Positions 1 through 8,858 of a DNA stretch of 24,947 nucleotides are shown piece by piece (the stretch's first letter is position 1; every line of letters starts with the position of its first letter). The stretch lies in contig JADJJZ010000018.1 in NCBI GenBank assembly GCA_016706255.1, positions 1 to 24,947 of the forward strand, given 5' to 3'. The position numbers and the translations under genes are program-made. The DNA is from Bacteroidota bacterium (lineage in GTDB: Bacteria > Bacteroidota > Bacteroidia > Chitinophagales > BACL12). The notes under the pieces were generated by a model. That model searched no databases. It was not told where the DNA came from and saw only the letters and a list, made by a program, of their open reading frames with translations.

Positions 1-108
1 AGAAGGGTCGATTGGTGTTCCTAAAATAAAAGCACCAATTATATCAAGTAAACAACTTGGGCTTTTTGACTGAATGAGTAAAACTAATCCCAACATAAGC
101 ACAATCAT
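1..108 (-). CDS. partial hydrophobic protein, 5' end only
   Basis: An ATG on the minus strand at 108 opens a frame of 36 codons that runs out of the window without a stop. It begins M-I-V-L-M-L-G-L-V-L-L-I and has a second hydrophobic stretch (LLDIIGAFILG), so it would start with a membrane segment or signal anchor. I do not recognise a family. The frame is short and this assembly has frequent indels, so it could be a chance open stretch. The upstream 600 bases contain no competing gene, which makes a divergent gene start here reasonable. Confidence 0.3.
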   Translation of the reverse strand, partial: MIVLMLGLVLLIQSKSPSCLLDIIGAFILGTPIDPS

Positions 109-768
109 AAATAATTAATTACTACTTATGACTTGTAAAAGCAGTTATAACTAATACAATTTAAAAGATTACATAAATCGCTCGATATTTAATTCTGCGA
201 TCTTGATGCGGATGTGTTTATTAAAATAAGTGGTTGCCTTAACCTAATAATACATCATTTCTCTGGTGTAAGTTTTGAGGTTTAGATTAATTATAAATTA
301 TTTTCTCAACAAATGCTATTCCCTCACTGCAATTATTTCAAACACTGTATTTTTGTAAATCATGAATTGCCCTTAGATTTTTTCTTCATTTTCGTAAAAT
401 GCAATGCAATAATATTAATGAAATCCTTTAAAAGAATTTTTAGCCTCAGCGATTTGCACCCCCGTAATTAGCAAAAAAAATAATATGAATCCCGATTATA
501 GCATCAATAGTATATCTCAAAGCTTTAGAAAATTGCAAAGCATTTTTTCTAAATAATGGCGTTTTATAAAGAATATGAAATCTTCTAAATCAAACTTAAA
601 GGTTAAAGTTCAATAACAAAGTAAAGATAATCCCTTAACTTTACTTTAGTGGTGGCGAAAAGCAAAGTTAAATACTTCAGTAATGCAATTCAACAAACTT
701 GACCAAAGGAGCTTGTAACAATTGTGTTTCAAGGCATTTACTTTTCCCTATTTTTGACCTCTATACAT
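109..768. other. AT-rich gene-free stretch
   Basis: No open frame in this stretch carries a recognisable family motif on either strand, and I found no tRNA or rRNA-like segment. The only local structure I can point to is a 9-bp perfect inverted repeat (aaagtaaag at 618-626, ctttacttt at 639-647, 12-base spacer), about 120 bases upstream of the SRPBCC gene at 769. It could be a hairpin or an operator, or chance in AT-rich DNA. The stretch presumably holds divergent promoters for the genes on both sides. Confidence 0.4.
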
Positions 769-1284
769 ATGCAGCCTGTATTTCGTTATTACCTGTTTAC
801 TTTATTATGTTTATTGCTATTCACTGTCGATGGCAAAAGCCAAATCCTATGCACACCCAACGAAATCAGAACAGAAATCACCATTAACGCTTCCGCAGCT
901 GAAGCTTGGCAATTATTGACTGATTTTGATGCTTATGCCAATTGGCATCCATATATTTTACAGATTGAAGGTAAAGTTGCGCTGAAGGAGAAAATTAAAG
1001 TGACAACTATTGATGCAGATTCAACTACAGATAAATTTTCGGCCTTTATTTTGGTGTTTGAACCGAATAAACAATTAGCCTGGGGCGGTTCGCTGGGGTT
1101 TATTTTTAGTGCTAAACATTACTATATTATTGAACCAATTAATGATAACCAAATACTTTTTAGTTCAGGGGAATATTGGCATGGGATATTCGGGAAAAAT
1201 TATGGAAAAAAGATTTACCTCGAAACCTACCAAAAATTTAGCGCCATGAACGAAAAAATGAAATCCCTGCTGGAAGCTGAATAA
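769..1284 (+). CDS. secreted SRPBCC-fold (polyketide cyclase/dehydrase-like) protein
   Basis: A 171-residue protein with an N-terminal signal peptide (MQPVFRYYLFTLLCLLLFTVDGKSQ, hydrophobic core then a small-residue site) followed by one SRPBCC/START-like ligand-binding domain. Typical features are the opening strand with ITINASAAEAWQLLTDFDAYANWHPYI, which matches the family's pattern of a helix ending in W-P, the middle strand region with KLAWGG-like sequence, and a C-terminal amphipathic helix ending NEKMKSLLEAE. The frame continues upstream to a GTG at 724, but the ATG at 769 places the signal peptide at the N terminus and is preferred. The ligand is unknown; this fold binds hydrophobic molecules. 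A second SRPBCC gene follows 200 bases downstream on the same strand. No frameshift is needed here, unlike most neighbours. Confidence 0.8.
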   Translation: MQPVFRYYLFTLLCLLLFTVDGKSQILCTPNEIRTEITINASAAEAWQLLTDFDAYANWHPYILQIEGKVALKEKIKVTTIDADSTTDKFSAFILVFEPNKQLAWGGSLGFIFSAKHYYIIEPINDNQILFSSGEYWHGIFGKNYGKKIYLETYQKFSAMNEKMKSLLEAE

Positions 1285-1314
1285 TAGCTACAAATGAATT
1301 GATAGTGTTGTCGT

Positions 1315-1353
1315 GGAGTTTCCAACTCCTGACGCCACCCCGGTCTCCGACCG
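1315..1353. repeat. twin small hairpins with identical TCC loops
   Basis: Two perfect short hairpins lie 11 bases apart. The first has arms ggagtt (1315-1320) and aactcc (1324-1329), the second cggtc (1341-1345) and gaccg (1349-1353). Both have the three-base loop tcc. They sit in the intergenic gap between the two SRPBCC genes and are GC-rich compared with the surroundings. Neither is followed by a T-run, so they are not a standard terminator. They look like a copy of a dispersed intergenic element; that reading is inference. Confidence 0.45.
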
Positions 1354-1483
1354 AAATAAGGTAAGTACGATAAATTTTCTCAAGTATTTACAAAAATATA
1401 CCGCAAAACCCGCTAATTGACGCAATTGTTGGTAGTTATTCGCTGTTGTATTATTTTAGCTTATTATTAATTAAAAAAATATT

Positions 1484-1943
1484 ATGGCAATACTCAAATT
1501 TAATACTACTATTACTGCTCCAAAACAAAGGTTATGGAATGTGCTTTGGGATGATGTTTCCCTATCGTAAATGGACTGTTTTTTTCATGAAGGCTCTCAT
1601 GCTGTAAGCAGTTGGGAGCAGGGTGGCAGGATCGTGTTTCTTGGCCCTAACGGTGATGGCATGTATAGTATGATTGAAAAAGGATGACTGTAAAACAATG
1701 GTGTTCAAATATTTAGGTGAAATTAAAAATGGAGAACGTATTGCTAAAGATTGGGGTGATGCTACCGAAAGTTATTTCCTTGAAGAAAAAGATGGAATTA
1801 CCACATTAAACGTGCAATTAAATATGGGCGCAGAAGCCGGTATGGAGGATTATTTTAATGGTGCCTTCCAAAGACTCGAAGTGGTGAAACAACTAAGAAG
1901 GTTAATTTGTTTCAATGTTTATCACTGTTTTACGATAATATAA
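1484..1943 (+). CDS. AHSA1/SRPBCC-family protein, frameshifted
   Basis: The ATG at 1484 starts MAILKFNTTITAPKQRLWNVLWDD, the usual opening of activator-of-Hsp90-ATPase-like SRPBCC proteins. The frame is lost near 1560-1570 and again near 1590 and 1680, but the family pattern continues in the other frames: YRKWT, then SSWEQGGRIVFLGP, then DGMYSMIE, then the long final stretch from 1685 with GEIKNGE and LNVQLNMG. A length near 140-150 residues fits the family. The last residues of the open frame (after VVKQL, about 1900) do not look like the family and overlap the convergent peptidase gene by 22 bases, so the true stop is probably near 1905. Role is unknown; in this family it is often ligand binding or toxicant response. 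At least three indels are needed, most likely sequence errors. Confidence 0.65.
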
Positions 1944-3824
1944 TTATTAGCGGAGGATTCTGTTGTTATTAGCAACAAATAAGTGCCTGCGAGAAGTCTT
2001 TCTTTTTGCATACCAATGGTGTGGTGACCGGTATTTATAATGCCATGACTTTTATTGTATAACATTTCGCCCTGCATATTTAACAATTTGAAGGTCACAG
2101 TTTCCGGTTTATCGAGTGTCAAATGATATATATTAAAATTATTGTCAGATGGATTCGGGAATATGGAAACATTTAATGGGATATCGGGTGTGTTTATCGG
2201 ACTGGTATAAGAAAACTCTTTTAAAACGATTTTATTTTCCGGGTCAAAAGTAACGGCAGTAGCAATTTTAGAAAAATGGAAGTTGAAATTTTGATTATTG
2301 ACATTATTAAAAATAGTTATTAAAGTATCGCTGCCATCACTGAAATTAAACAACAATTCCACAGGCATAGTAAAAAACGGCGGATCTAATTGTGTTTGAT
2401 TTATTGTATAATTTACAGTTGAGGCATCCACTTCCGGGTAAACATAATAGGTATTTGCATAAACTGGATGATTTGGTTGTTTCAGCCATTCATCAAAAAA
2501 ATAATCAAGTGCTATTCCGGAATTTTCACTGAAATATGATGCAAAATCATCAATACTTACATTTTTATACATAAAATTAAATGTGTCGGTGGTATATGCT
2601 TTCAGCGTTGCAAAAAATGTGCTGTCGCCCACAATATTTCTTAACATATGGATTACGCAAGGTGCTTTGACATAGGTTATTACATCATTAAACAACGTAT
2701 CGAACGGAGGTGTATGTGTAGCCCAGCTCTCCATTGAAATTGGAAAACCCGGATTTTCCTCACACTAATAATTTGCATATTCGGTAATTGAATCTTCCAA
2801 TGCATCAGCACCTGTCAAATGGGTTACCCCATAGTAATTCATTATAAGATGCAAATCCCTCATTCATAAAAATGTCGGCCCAGCTTTTTGGCGAAATTAA
2901 ATCTCCAAACCATTGATGCGCCAGTTCGTGCGACAACAGCCATTCGCTCCAGCAATTTTTACAAATGATGGTTTACACTTTGATTTTCCATGCCTTCTGA
3001 ATAAAATTCAATAGAACTTGCATTTGCATATTTTTCGAAAGGGTAATCTCCATATAATTCGCCAAATAATCCAGCATGAGGGGCATCGTTGTTTCTGTTG
3101 TTCCAATGTCTTCACTATTTGCATAATAATAGGTAAGTGGAATACTATCTTCCGGATGTGTAAGCGGATGCCAATAATTAATATCAGCAATATAATTTGT
3201 TTTGCCCACTAGAGCAACAAGGTATGTAGACATCGGATCGCGACTTTTCCAATGAAACGTTTTTATGCCATCGGAAACAGTTGTATCCAATAAACTGCCA
3301 TTAGCGGCTATTTCTGCATTTTCAGGACCTGAGACATATATTTCAACGGTAGCTTTATCGGTGGGCTTGTCGTAACAAACAAACCAGTTATGCGCACCTT
3401 CGGGCTCACAATCGGTGTATATATAACCATTATAAGCATAAAATGAAGGGTCAACAACATCTTTATGATGGTAATAAATGGGTATTACTAAAGTATCATC
3501 CGGATTATACGTTGTATTCAATGTTATCGTCACATAATCAGCATCCTGAACAAATGAAATTGCAGGAAATGCAACAGAGTCGACTATTAATTTCGATTTT
3601 TTAGCGTCAAATACTAGCGCACTAAGTGTTGAATCAACTTCCAAGGTTATTATTTCTGTGGCATAATACAAAGAGGGATACGGTGGAAGAAAATTGTCGT
3701 ATAAATCTAAATGTAACTCATAATTCAGCACATCAAAACGATGTGGTGTCACTGCACCGATTTGTGCCTCAGTTGTTGAGAAAAATAACGGAGTAAATAA
3801 TAACAGGAGTAATATTTTTTTCAT
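1922..3824 (-). CDS. secreted M1-family zinc aminopeptidase with T9SS type A sorting domain, frameshifted
   Basis: About 634 residues when joined. Residues 1-20 are a signal peptide (MKKILLLLLFTPLFFSTTEAQ). The N-terminal beta domain (VLNYELHLDLYDNF...) runs to about residue 270. The catalytic part shows the substrate-binding motif EGMEN (2997-2983), the zinc motif HELAHQWFGD (HELAH at 2930-2916) and the third zinc ligand in NEGFASY (Glu at 2861-2859), all canonical for M1 (gluzincin) aminopeptidases. The C-terminal 80 residues form a Por secretion tail (ISIFPNPSDNNF... ending YIIVKQ). The frame breaks near 2970 and between 2735 and 2860, where the zinc motif lies in a third frame. An intact zinc site argues for sequence error. 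Expected product: exported peptidase removing N-terminal residues from peptides outside the cell or on its surface. A second secreted metalloprotease follows upstream on the same strand, 52 bases away. Confidence 0.88.
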
Positions 3825-3876
3825 AATTATTTTTCTTTTTATTTGAAACTAAGATTTCTTTTTTAAAAAATGCTTT

Positions 3877-5139
3877 CTACTTCCCATTATATCCACTCAT
3901 GGCTAGAATCATAAGCGGGTCATCAATTTCAATTAAATCGATAATGGCTTGTTTTTTATTTGCAGCATTTTGATAATATGTTTTTGCAATGCGGTAACCA
4001 ATAAATAACCTAAGTCGGATGGTCGGGTAGTTGATGCTGCGCCATTATACAACCAGTTATTTGCATCAGCATTACATAAAGTAGATTTAAATTCGTTCCA
4101 TAATTCAGCTTCATGTGCATAACCATAAGTATCGGTATCACCATAATTGGTAGTGCCGTAATTAATTCACCAATAAAATTTGCCACACCTTCATCAAGAC
4201 ATTCATCCAACTGGTTACAAACAACTGCACCCGGTTTTAACAGATATTTCTGTTGTGTGTGAATGGCTTCATGTGCAATAATTGCTTTAATTCGTTGTGG
4301 AATTTTAGATTTTTCGCCGGTTGTGGTGAGTTCAGTGCCAATTAAAATAAATTCACTTGTTGTGGTTCCACCTGTGCGCATAGCACCAATTGAAAAACAT
4401 ACCTGAAAGGGTTTAAAATTCGGATAAATAATTTTTAGGCTGTCAAATACAGTTTCAATAAGTGGCAGCGCCTCCATTGCCATGTAAGTATTTTCACGCA
4501 CGTCTGCATACGCAGCATATTGTGTTTTTAATTTTTTAAATACTCGGGTGCATACAAATCGCGAACTTTTATAAACTGCAGAAAACCGTTGGTGGCTAAA
4601 TCAAAATAGTAGTTTTGGATTGTTGTGATACTATCATAATAATTTTTACAAGTGGTCAGTTTATCAAAGGCCACCCAAAAATGATTTATGTCAGCCGTTA
4701 AAACATGTTGTTTGTTTTCTTCTACCAGTTGATTTAATAAATTGTTCCTTTCGTCTTTTTCTTTTTTATTAAATTTTTTAACATAAAAACTAACGGTGCC
4801 GGATTCAGGATTATAATCACCTTCAAGTTTTTTGATATAAAAAGTAAGTTGCTCCGATTTTAACGCCTCATAAAATAACACTTCCTGTCCGAAAGTGCCG
4901 TTGTCTGTATCTTTATAGCCGATGGTGTCATTATTTGGATTCTTCAGGATTAATTCCACATCAAGACCATCCTGCATGACATAAAATTGAAATAATTCGC
5001 CTTTTTTAACAGTAACAGGCATAACAATTTGTTGTGTGCTGCTAACTGCAGTTTGACTGTTCCAAGTATTTATTGCATAAGGTACTGCCAGGCAATTGAG
5101 TGCGAAGAGGCAGCAAATGGTAAGGATAATTGATTTCAT
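3877..5139 (-). CDS. secreted GldB/DUF2268-like zinc metalloprotease, frameshifted
   Basis: About 420 residues. A signal peptide (MKSIILTICCLFALNCLA) starts at the ATG at 5139; the open frame further upstream begins with a TTG and adds residues that spoil the signal. The first 200 residues are not recognised. The C-terminal half matches DUF2268/GldB-type putative zinc proteases: PNFKPFQVCFSIG, GGTTTSEFILIG, the HExxH motif in AIIAHEAIHTQQKY (HEAIH at 4273-4259) and LDEGVANFIGEL about 25 residues later, where the Glu is the likely third ligand. Frames break near 4520, 4155 and 4005; the reconstructed end reads KTYYQNAANKKQA ... ILAMSGYNGK with TAG at 3877-3879. It shares strand and close spacing with the M1 peptidase downstream (52 bases), suggesting co-expression. 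Exact function is unknown; it is either a secreted protease or a surface lipoprotein-like relative of GldB. Confidence 0.65.
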
Positions 5140-5201
5140 ATTTAAGGTTAAACAAAAATATAAAATTAAATCAACTAGCAACTAGAACATTTTTTAAAAA
5201 T

Positions 5202-5240
5202 AAAAAACCACATCAATTTATGTTAACAAATTGATGTGGT
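5202..5240 (-). terminator. intrinsic terminator of the unknown-protein gene
   Basis: A perfect 13-bp stem (5207-5219 with 5228-5240) encloses an 8-base loop. On the minus strand the stem is followed directly by a T-run (the A-run at 5202-5207). It lies 29 bases beyond the stop of the minus-strand gene at 5269-6354 and ahead of the minus-strand peptidase at 5139, so it separates two transcription units. Confidence 0.8.
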
Positions 5241-5268
5241 CTAATAAACGTGTTTCAGCTAATTTAAC

Positions 5269-6354
5269 TCAGGAAGTTCGCTCCCAACGGATATTTAAAT
5301 TATATTTTCCTTTAACACCTAACATACTACCCTTGATATCGGCATTTAGTTGCCTCGAAAAAGCTGTGCCAACAGGTATTACAGGCGGAATATTAAAAAT
5401 AAAGTTATCGGTAATAATATCTGAAGTATCTATTAGTGCTGTACCCGGAATAAGAAAACCAAATAGATATATGCCGGCACCTAATAACATTGTTAACAAT
5501 CCAAAAATTCCAATTGGTGCAAGAACAGGAATGGCACTTAACATCATCATGGCAAAACCAATTTCGAAAACGGCAATACTGATTATTGCCATAATTAATG
5601 CAATGTCCCCATCTCGTTCCTCGTTTGCCAGGTCTTTTTCCTTAACTATAAATCCGGCAAGGAAGTTTTGAGGAAATGTACCTGCAGCTCTTAAATCAAA
5701 ATCCTGTAGTGTATTGCCTAATTGTTTAGTTTCTCCTTTTTTTATTTTGCCGACATTTATTCGCGGAATGGCATTTACCTGGCCTAAGGCATTAACAGTA
5801 AATCCTGTTATGCTGATTTCATCTTTAAATACATCTTGTGTTTTAATACAATGGATATTGTCTAAAAACAAACTCAGTGTTCGTGGATTTAAACCTATTG
5901 GTTGGGGAGGTGTTTTTTGTACAGATAATTTGCTGCCAATATTTAATTTGCCACTAAATTTATTTTGTGCTGTAGTGGTTAATTTATTTTTTTCAGATTC
6001 AGTTAAACGAAATGTTTCCGGTATTTGAATTGTTCTAATTTGTTCAAAACATGGTTTATCCGATTTTAAATTAACAGTGGCTAAATCGCCAAAACGCAGT
6101 TGCATTTGTATGGAATTTAAACCGGTAACTGTTTCAACTTTACTAAAAAAAGGTGCCTGCTTATTTTTAGGTGTATTGTGATATAAATTTAACAACAATC
6201 GCTCTGCACTTTTTGGATCGGCAGGCAAAGGGTAAGTTGCCGGTGACTTAACATGAGCCGCAACCTTTGCAAAAGTAAGTTCAAGCATTTGATTTAATCT
6301 GGCTTTCATAAATTCAGCCTTAACTTCGGGTATGCCTAATTCCTGGTAGTTCAT
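5269..6354 (-). CDS. unknown protein with C-terminal membrane hairpin
   Basis: An intact 361-residue frame, one of the few without an indel. The ATG at 6354 (MNYQELGIPEVKAEF) is chosen over the 15-codon upstream extension, which begins inside a repeat-rich region and looks non-coding. There is no signal peptide. Residues 1-150 are soluble and unrecognised. Residues about 165-230 form a beta-rich segment (LFLDNIHCIKTQDVFKDEIS ... INVGKIKKGETKQLG). Residues about 250-304 are strongly hydrophobic and probably make two membrane helices, broken by a Pro-rich turn (AIPVLAPIG). The C-terminal tail ends as a strand (GKYNLNIRWERTS). The DE-containing segment followed by a glycine- and alanine-rich hydrophobic hairpin reminds me of other uncharacterised bacterial proteins, but I cannot name a family. 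It is monocistronic, with its own terminator, and a 1.6-kb repeat block lies upstream. A pore-forming or membrane-inserting role is possible but is only a guess. Confidence 0.75.
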   Translation of the reverse strand: MNYQELGIPEVKAEFMKARLNQMLELTFAKVAAHVKSPATYPLPADPKSAERLLLNLYHNTPKNKQAPFFSKVETVTGLNSIQMQLRFGDLATVNLKSDKPCFEQIRTIQIPETFRLTESEKNKLTTTAQNKFSGKLNIGSKLSVQKTPPQPIGLNPRTLSLFLDNIHCIKTQDVFKDEISITGFTVNALGQVNAIPRINVGKIKKGETKQLGNTLQDFDLRAAGTFPQNFLAGFIVKEKDLANEERDGDIALIMAIISIAVFEIGFAMMMLSAIPVLAPIGIFGLLTMLLGAGIYLFGFLIPGTALIDTSDIITDNFIFNIPPVIPVGTAFSRQLNADIKGSMLGVKGKYNLNIRWERTS

Positions 6355-6546
6355 AATTGTTTTTGTTGTAAAAATATCCCTGTATGCAGCTGAAGGCAAT
6401 CACATTAAGATGTGATTTTGTGGTAATGTGTACATAGCATTGAATGCTACGGACGATGGATTAATTTATTAATGTACCAATGAACAGCCGAAACCTTTGT
6501 GAGTGTTAACATTCTGCGTTGTTGTTTTACATTTAACTATAATTCA

Positions 6547-7138
6547 CAAGTTAAAAATATGAAACCTCTAGGAGGCTTTTGTTTATAGGTAAAATGACAT
6601 GTTGTGGCATTATTTTACATTAATCTTTAATGCACATTTCTTGTGTCACCCTGCCTCGCCCAGCAGGTAAACCGCTGGGGTTTGCTTTGATTCTTTGAAG
6701 GTATTTTTTCTACAATCGTTTCACCCCTACCTTATCAGGAAGGTAAAGCGATGCGGTTTTGTTTATGTTTGAAATGGCATGCTGAGTTATGATTTTACAT
6801 TTTTTGCTTCAGCGACATTTTTGTGTCACCCGCTGGGGGTTCCACTGATTCTTGGGGAATTTTTTTCTACCAATCTTTCACCGCTATGCGGTTTTGTTTA
6901 TATGTAAAGAAATGACATTATGGGCTATTAATTTACATTGAATTTTAATTCAAGTTAAAAATATGAAACCACTACGTGGTTTTTGTTTATATGTAAAGTG
7001 ACATGCTGTGTTATTATTTACATTTTACTATAATTCGCATTTTGTGTCACCCCTGCCTCGTCCGGCAGGTAAACCTACGGGGGTTCAACTGATTCATAGG
7101 GGAGGTTCTGTTATACCATTCTGTCACCTCTACGAGGT
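6547..7138 (+). repeat. left repeat arm, two large copies 404 bp apart
   Basis: A stretch starting at 6547 recurs at 6951, exactly 404 bases on, with an identical 20-base start followed by a varied hairpin, then shared phrases (gtttata, tgacatg, ttacatt, gtgtcacc, cctgcctcg, caggtaaacc, gattc). Further partial units lie between the copies around 6740-6900. Stem-loop cores are cctc-tag-gagg (6565-6575), accgc-tat-gcggt (6880-6892), aaccac-tac-gtggtt (6967-6981) and acctc-tac-gaggt (7126-7138). The second hairpin class includes cctgcc/ggcagg at 7052-7069. Confidence 0.7.
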
Positions 7139-7249
7139 TTGATTGTATGTAAAAAATAAAATGATTCGATTTAATTTTTAATTATCTCATAATCGAGCGG
7201 TGAGGATAGAAAATATTCGAATACTTTATGCTAATTAAATTTAACGATG

Positions 7250-7745
7250 ATTCAACCGCGTAGACTTTACCTTCCTGATAAGGCAGGGGTGATACGTTTG
7301 TAACAAAAGATACCTTCTAGAATCGAAGGGAACCCTGAGGTGAAAGAAAATTTAAATCGAGGCAAAATGTTGAATCAAAACTAAAATTAAAATTAACGAT
7401 AAACCAACCGCGTAGCGGTTGCATACTTTTAACAAAAATGTAAATCGAGGCAAAATGTTGAATCAAAACTAAAAATTAAATTTTACGATGCACCAACCAC
7501 ATCGCTTACCTTCCCCTGATAAGGTAGGTGAAATGTTGGTAGCAAAAATGCCGTCCCTAGAACCAATAGAACGCAGCCTTGCCTGCCGGACAAGGCAGGG
7601 GTGAAACAAAAAATGTGAATCGAGGCAAACTAGTTGAATCAAAACTAAAAATTATATGTAACGATAACCCAACCGCATCGCGGTGAAAGATTGGTAGAAA
7701 AATGCCCTCCCAAGAAACAGGTAAACCCCAGCGGGGTGACACAAA
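7250..7745 (-). repeat. right repeat arm, units spaced about 88 and 175 bp
   Basis: A near-identical segment (atcgaggcaaa, gttgaatcaaaact, then an A/T tract and aacgat) begins at about 7355, 7443 and 7618, giving spacings of 88 and 175, close to one and two units. Each copy leads into a hairpin or its remnant: aaccgc-gta-gcggtt (7406-7420), a decayed one near 7494-7506, and accgc-atc-gcggt (7672-7684). Between units lie aaggcaggg/tgaaa phrases that mirror the left arm in reverse complement. Confidence 0.7.
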
Positions 7746-7851
7746 AATTGTGATTCAAACAAAAGTTGTTTTTGGTTAACCTGATAATTTGCTTAAAACG
7801 TTGCGATTGGAACGATGCAGAAACTCCTAGTCCGGATCGCAGTGGAAACAA

Positions 7852-7900
7852 GCTAATGTACCAATGTGTTAATGTGCTGATGTGCTAATGGAACAGCGGG
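7852..7900. repeat. short GCTAATNN octamer array
   Basis: From 7852 the sequence repeats with an 8-base period (atgtgtta, atgtgctg, atgtgcta), ending in atggaacagcggg. The same octamer theme and the same aacagccgg-like ending recur at 11686-11771, and a remnant (aatgtaccaatgaacagccga) occurs near 6472. It lies about 100 bases beyond the 3' end of the membrane-protein gene. Confidence 0.6.
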
Positions 7901-7998
7901 TTTTGAGGTTGATTTATAATTTAATGCTTGTTGCAACGAAGAGCCGGTAGGGGATTTTATTGGGGGTGGGGGATGTTGCTACTCCAAAAATGTTTTCT

Positions 7999-8698
7999 TC
8001 AAGCTGCTTTGTTTTGCAGTTTGGTGCGGAAAACGCTGAGTTTTAAATTTTCGCTCATCATGTGGATGCCGTTGTAAATCATGACTAAACTTACCATCAT
8101 AATGACGTGACTGATGTCTTTGTAATTAAACCAGGGGCTCAGCGAAAATTGTTGAGTGTGAATTAAAACGGTAAAAACGAAATGCCCATTCCGACATGAT
8201 CCAGCCGCTGCCGGAATGACTGCGTTGCCAGGCGATGAAGTGGGTTAAAAAAATGAGGAATAACCCCGCCGCTGCGTGAATTTTAAATATTTCGAAATTA
8301 TTGCTGATAAAGGTGTAAGCCATGAATACGGCGAGCAATACAAAATTGGTAATCGTTAAAAATTTGCGCACACCGGAATCCATATTTGTGAAGCGGATGG
8401 TGGCTTTGAGGGCAAAAAACACGGAAATGCTGCTAAAAACGGTCATCGCCATAAACAGGGTATTATACCACCAGATTGCTTCAGTCCCGTTTAAGGCATG
8501 TGCTAAAGCCCCAGTGCCGGTCGAAATACCCATAAATAGAAAAAACATGCGCCACGAATTATTAAAAAAACTCTCGTTGAGCCTATTTTTAATGCGTGCG
8601 AACAGGGTAAAACTGATTACCGCTAAAACGATATCTGTTAAACTAGTCACCGGCTCGCCAATGGTAAGTCCGGCCACAGTTATTATCTCTATCTCCAA
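7999..8698 (-). CDS. multi-pass membrane protein (DUF6962-like), frameshifted
   Basis: About 233 residues with some seven hydrophobic helices: DIVLAVISFTLFA, WRMFFLFMGISTGTGALAHAL, WWYNTLFMAMTVFSSISVFFAL, FLTITNFVLLAVFMAYTFI, IHAAAGLFLIFLTHFIAW, then after the frame change HVIMMVSLVMIYNGIHMM. The start is a TTG at 8698; no ATG or GTG precedes it in frame before a stop, and MEIEIITVAGLTIGEPVTSLTD looks like the true N terminus of DUF6962-type proteins. Two one-base losses near 8193 and 8178 hide the last 60 residues (SGMGISFFTVLIHTQQ ... KLQNKAA, TGA at 7999). The GHGT-like polar pattern with an H in TM2 and a late H in TM6 recalls ceramidase-like membrane hydrolases, but I cannot assign an activity. 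Family naming is from memory and moderate. Confidence 0.65.
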
Positions 8699-8858
8699 TG
8701 CCTGGTCCTGCTGTTTTTGGTCAGTCGGCTATGATTTGCCGACACACAATGTTAAATAAAGTTGTGCAAAGTTACGGCATCTGTATATACATTTTGGTGC
8801 CAGAACTTCGAATTCGGACTTATTTAACACTGCTTTCGCGGCTAAACTTACAGACAGG

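Larger units (their letters stand above)
6400..7998. repeat. gene-free block of hairpin repeats in two opposed arms
   Basis: About 1.6 kb without a believable gene. The left part (about 6547-7145) and the right part (about 7250-7745) carry related units in opposite orientation: pyrimidine-rich gtgtcaccc and tttgtttat phrases on the left, their complements (gggtgac, aacgata) on the right. Units contain short hairpins with changing but self-complementary arms, and a second class of hairpin built on cctgcc/ggcagg or tacctt/aaggta. Short open frames here are translations of the repeats, not genes. The AT-rich joint between the arms is near 7150-7250. No transposase, integrase or CRISPR-like spacing is present. 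Confidence 0.8.

Noticed and set aside
5714..6028. Plus-strand open frame opposite the unknown protein
   Set aside because: It is antisense to an intact long frame, and the composition follows the complementary strand.
6541..7745. CRISPR-like array
   Set aside because: Repeats are long, imperfect, in two orientations and contain hairpins with varying stems; intervals are irregular (88, 136, 159, 180, 404). There is no constant repeat with unique spacers of fixed length and no cas gene in the window.
7557..7851. Two short minus-strand open frames rich in Pro, Phe and Leu
   Set aside because: They are translations of the repeat units and contain no domain.
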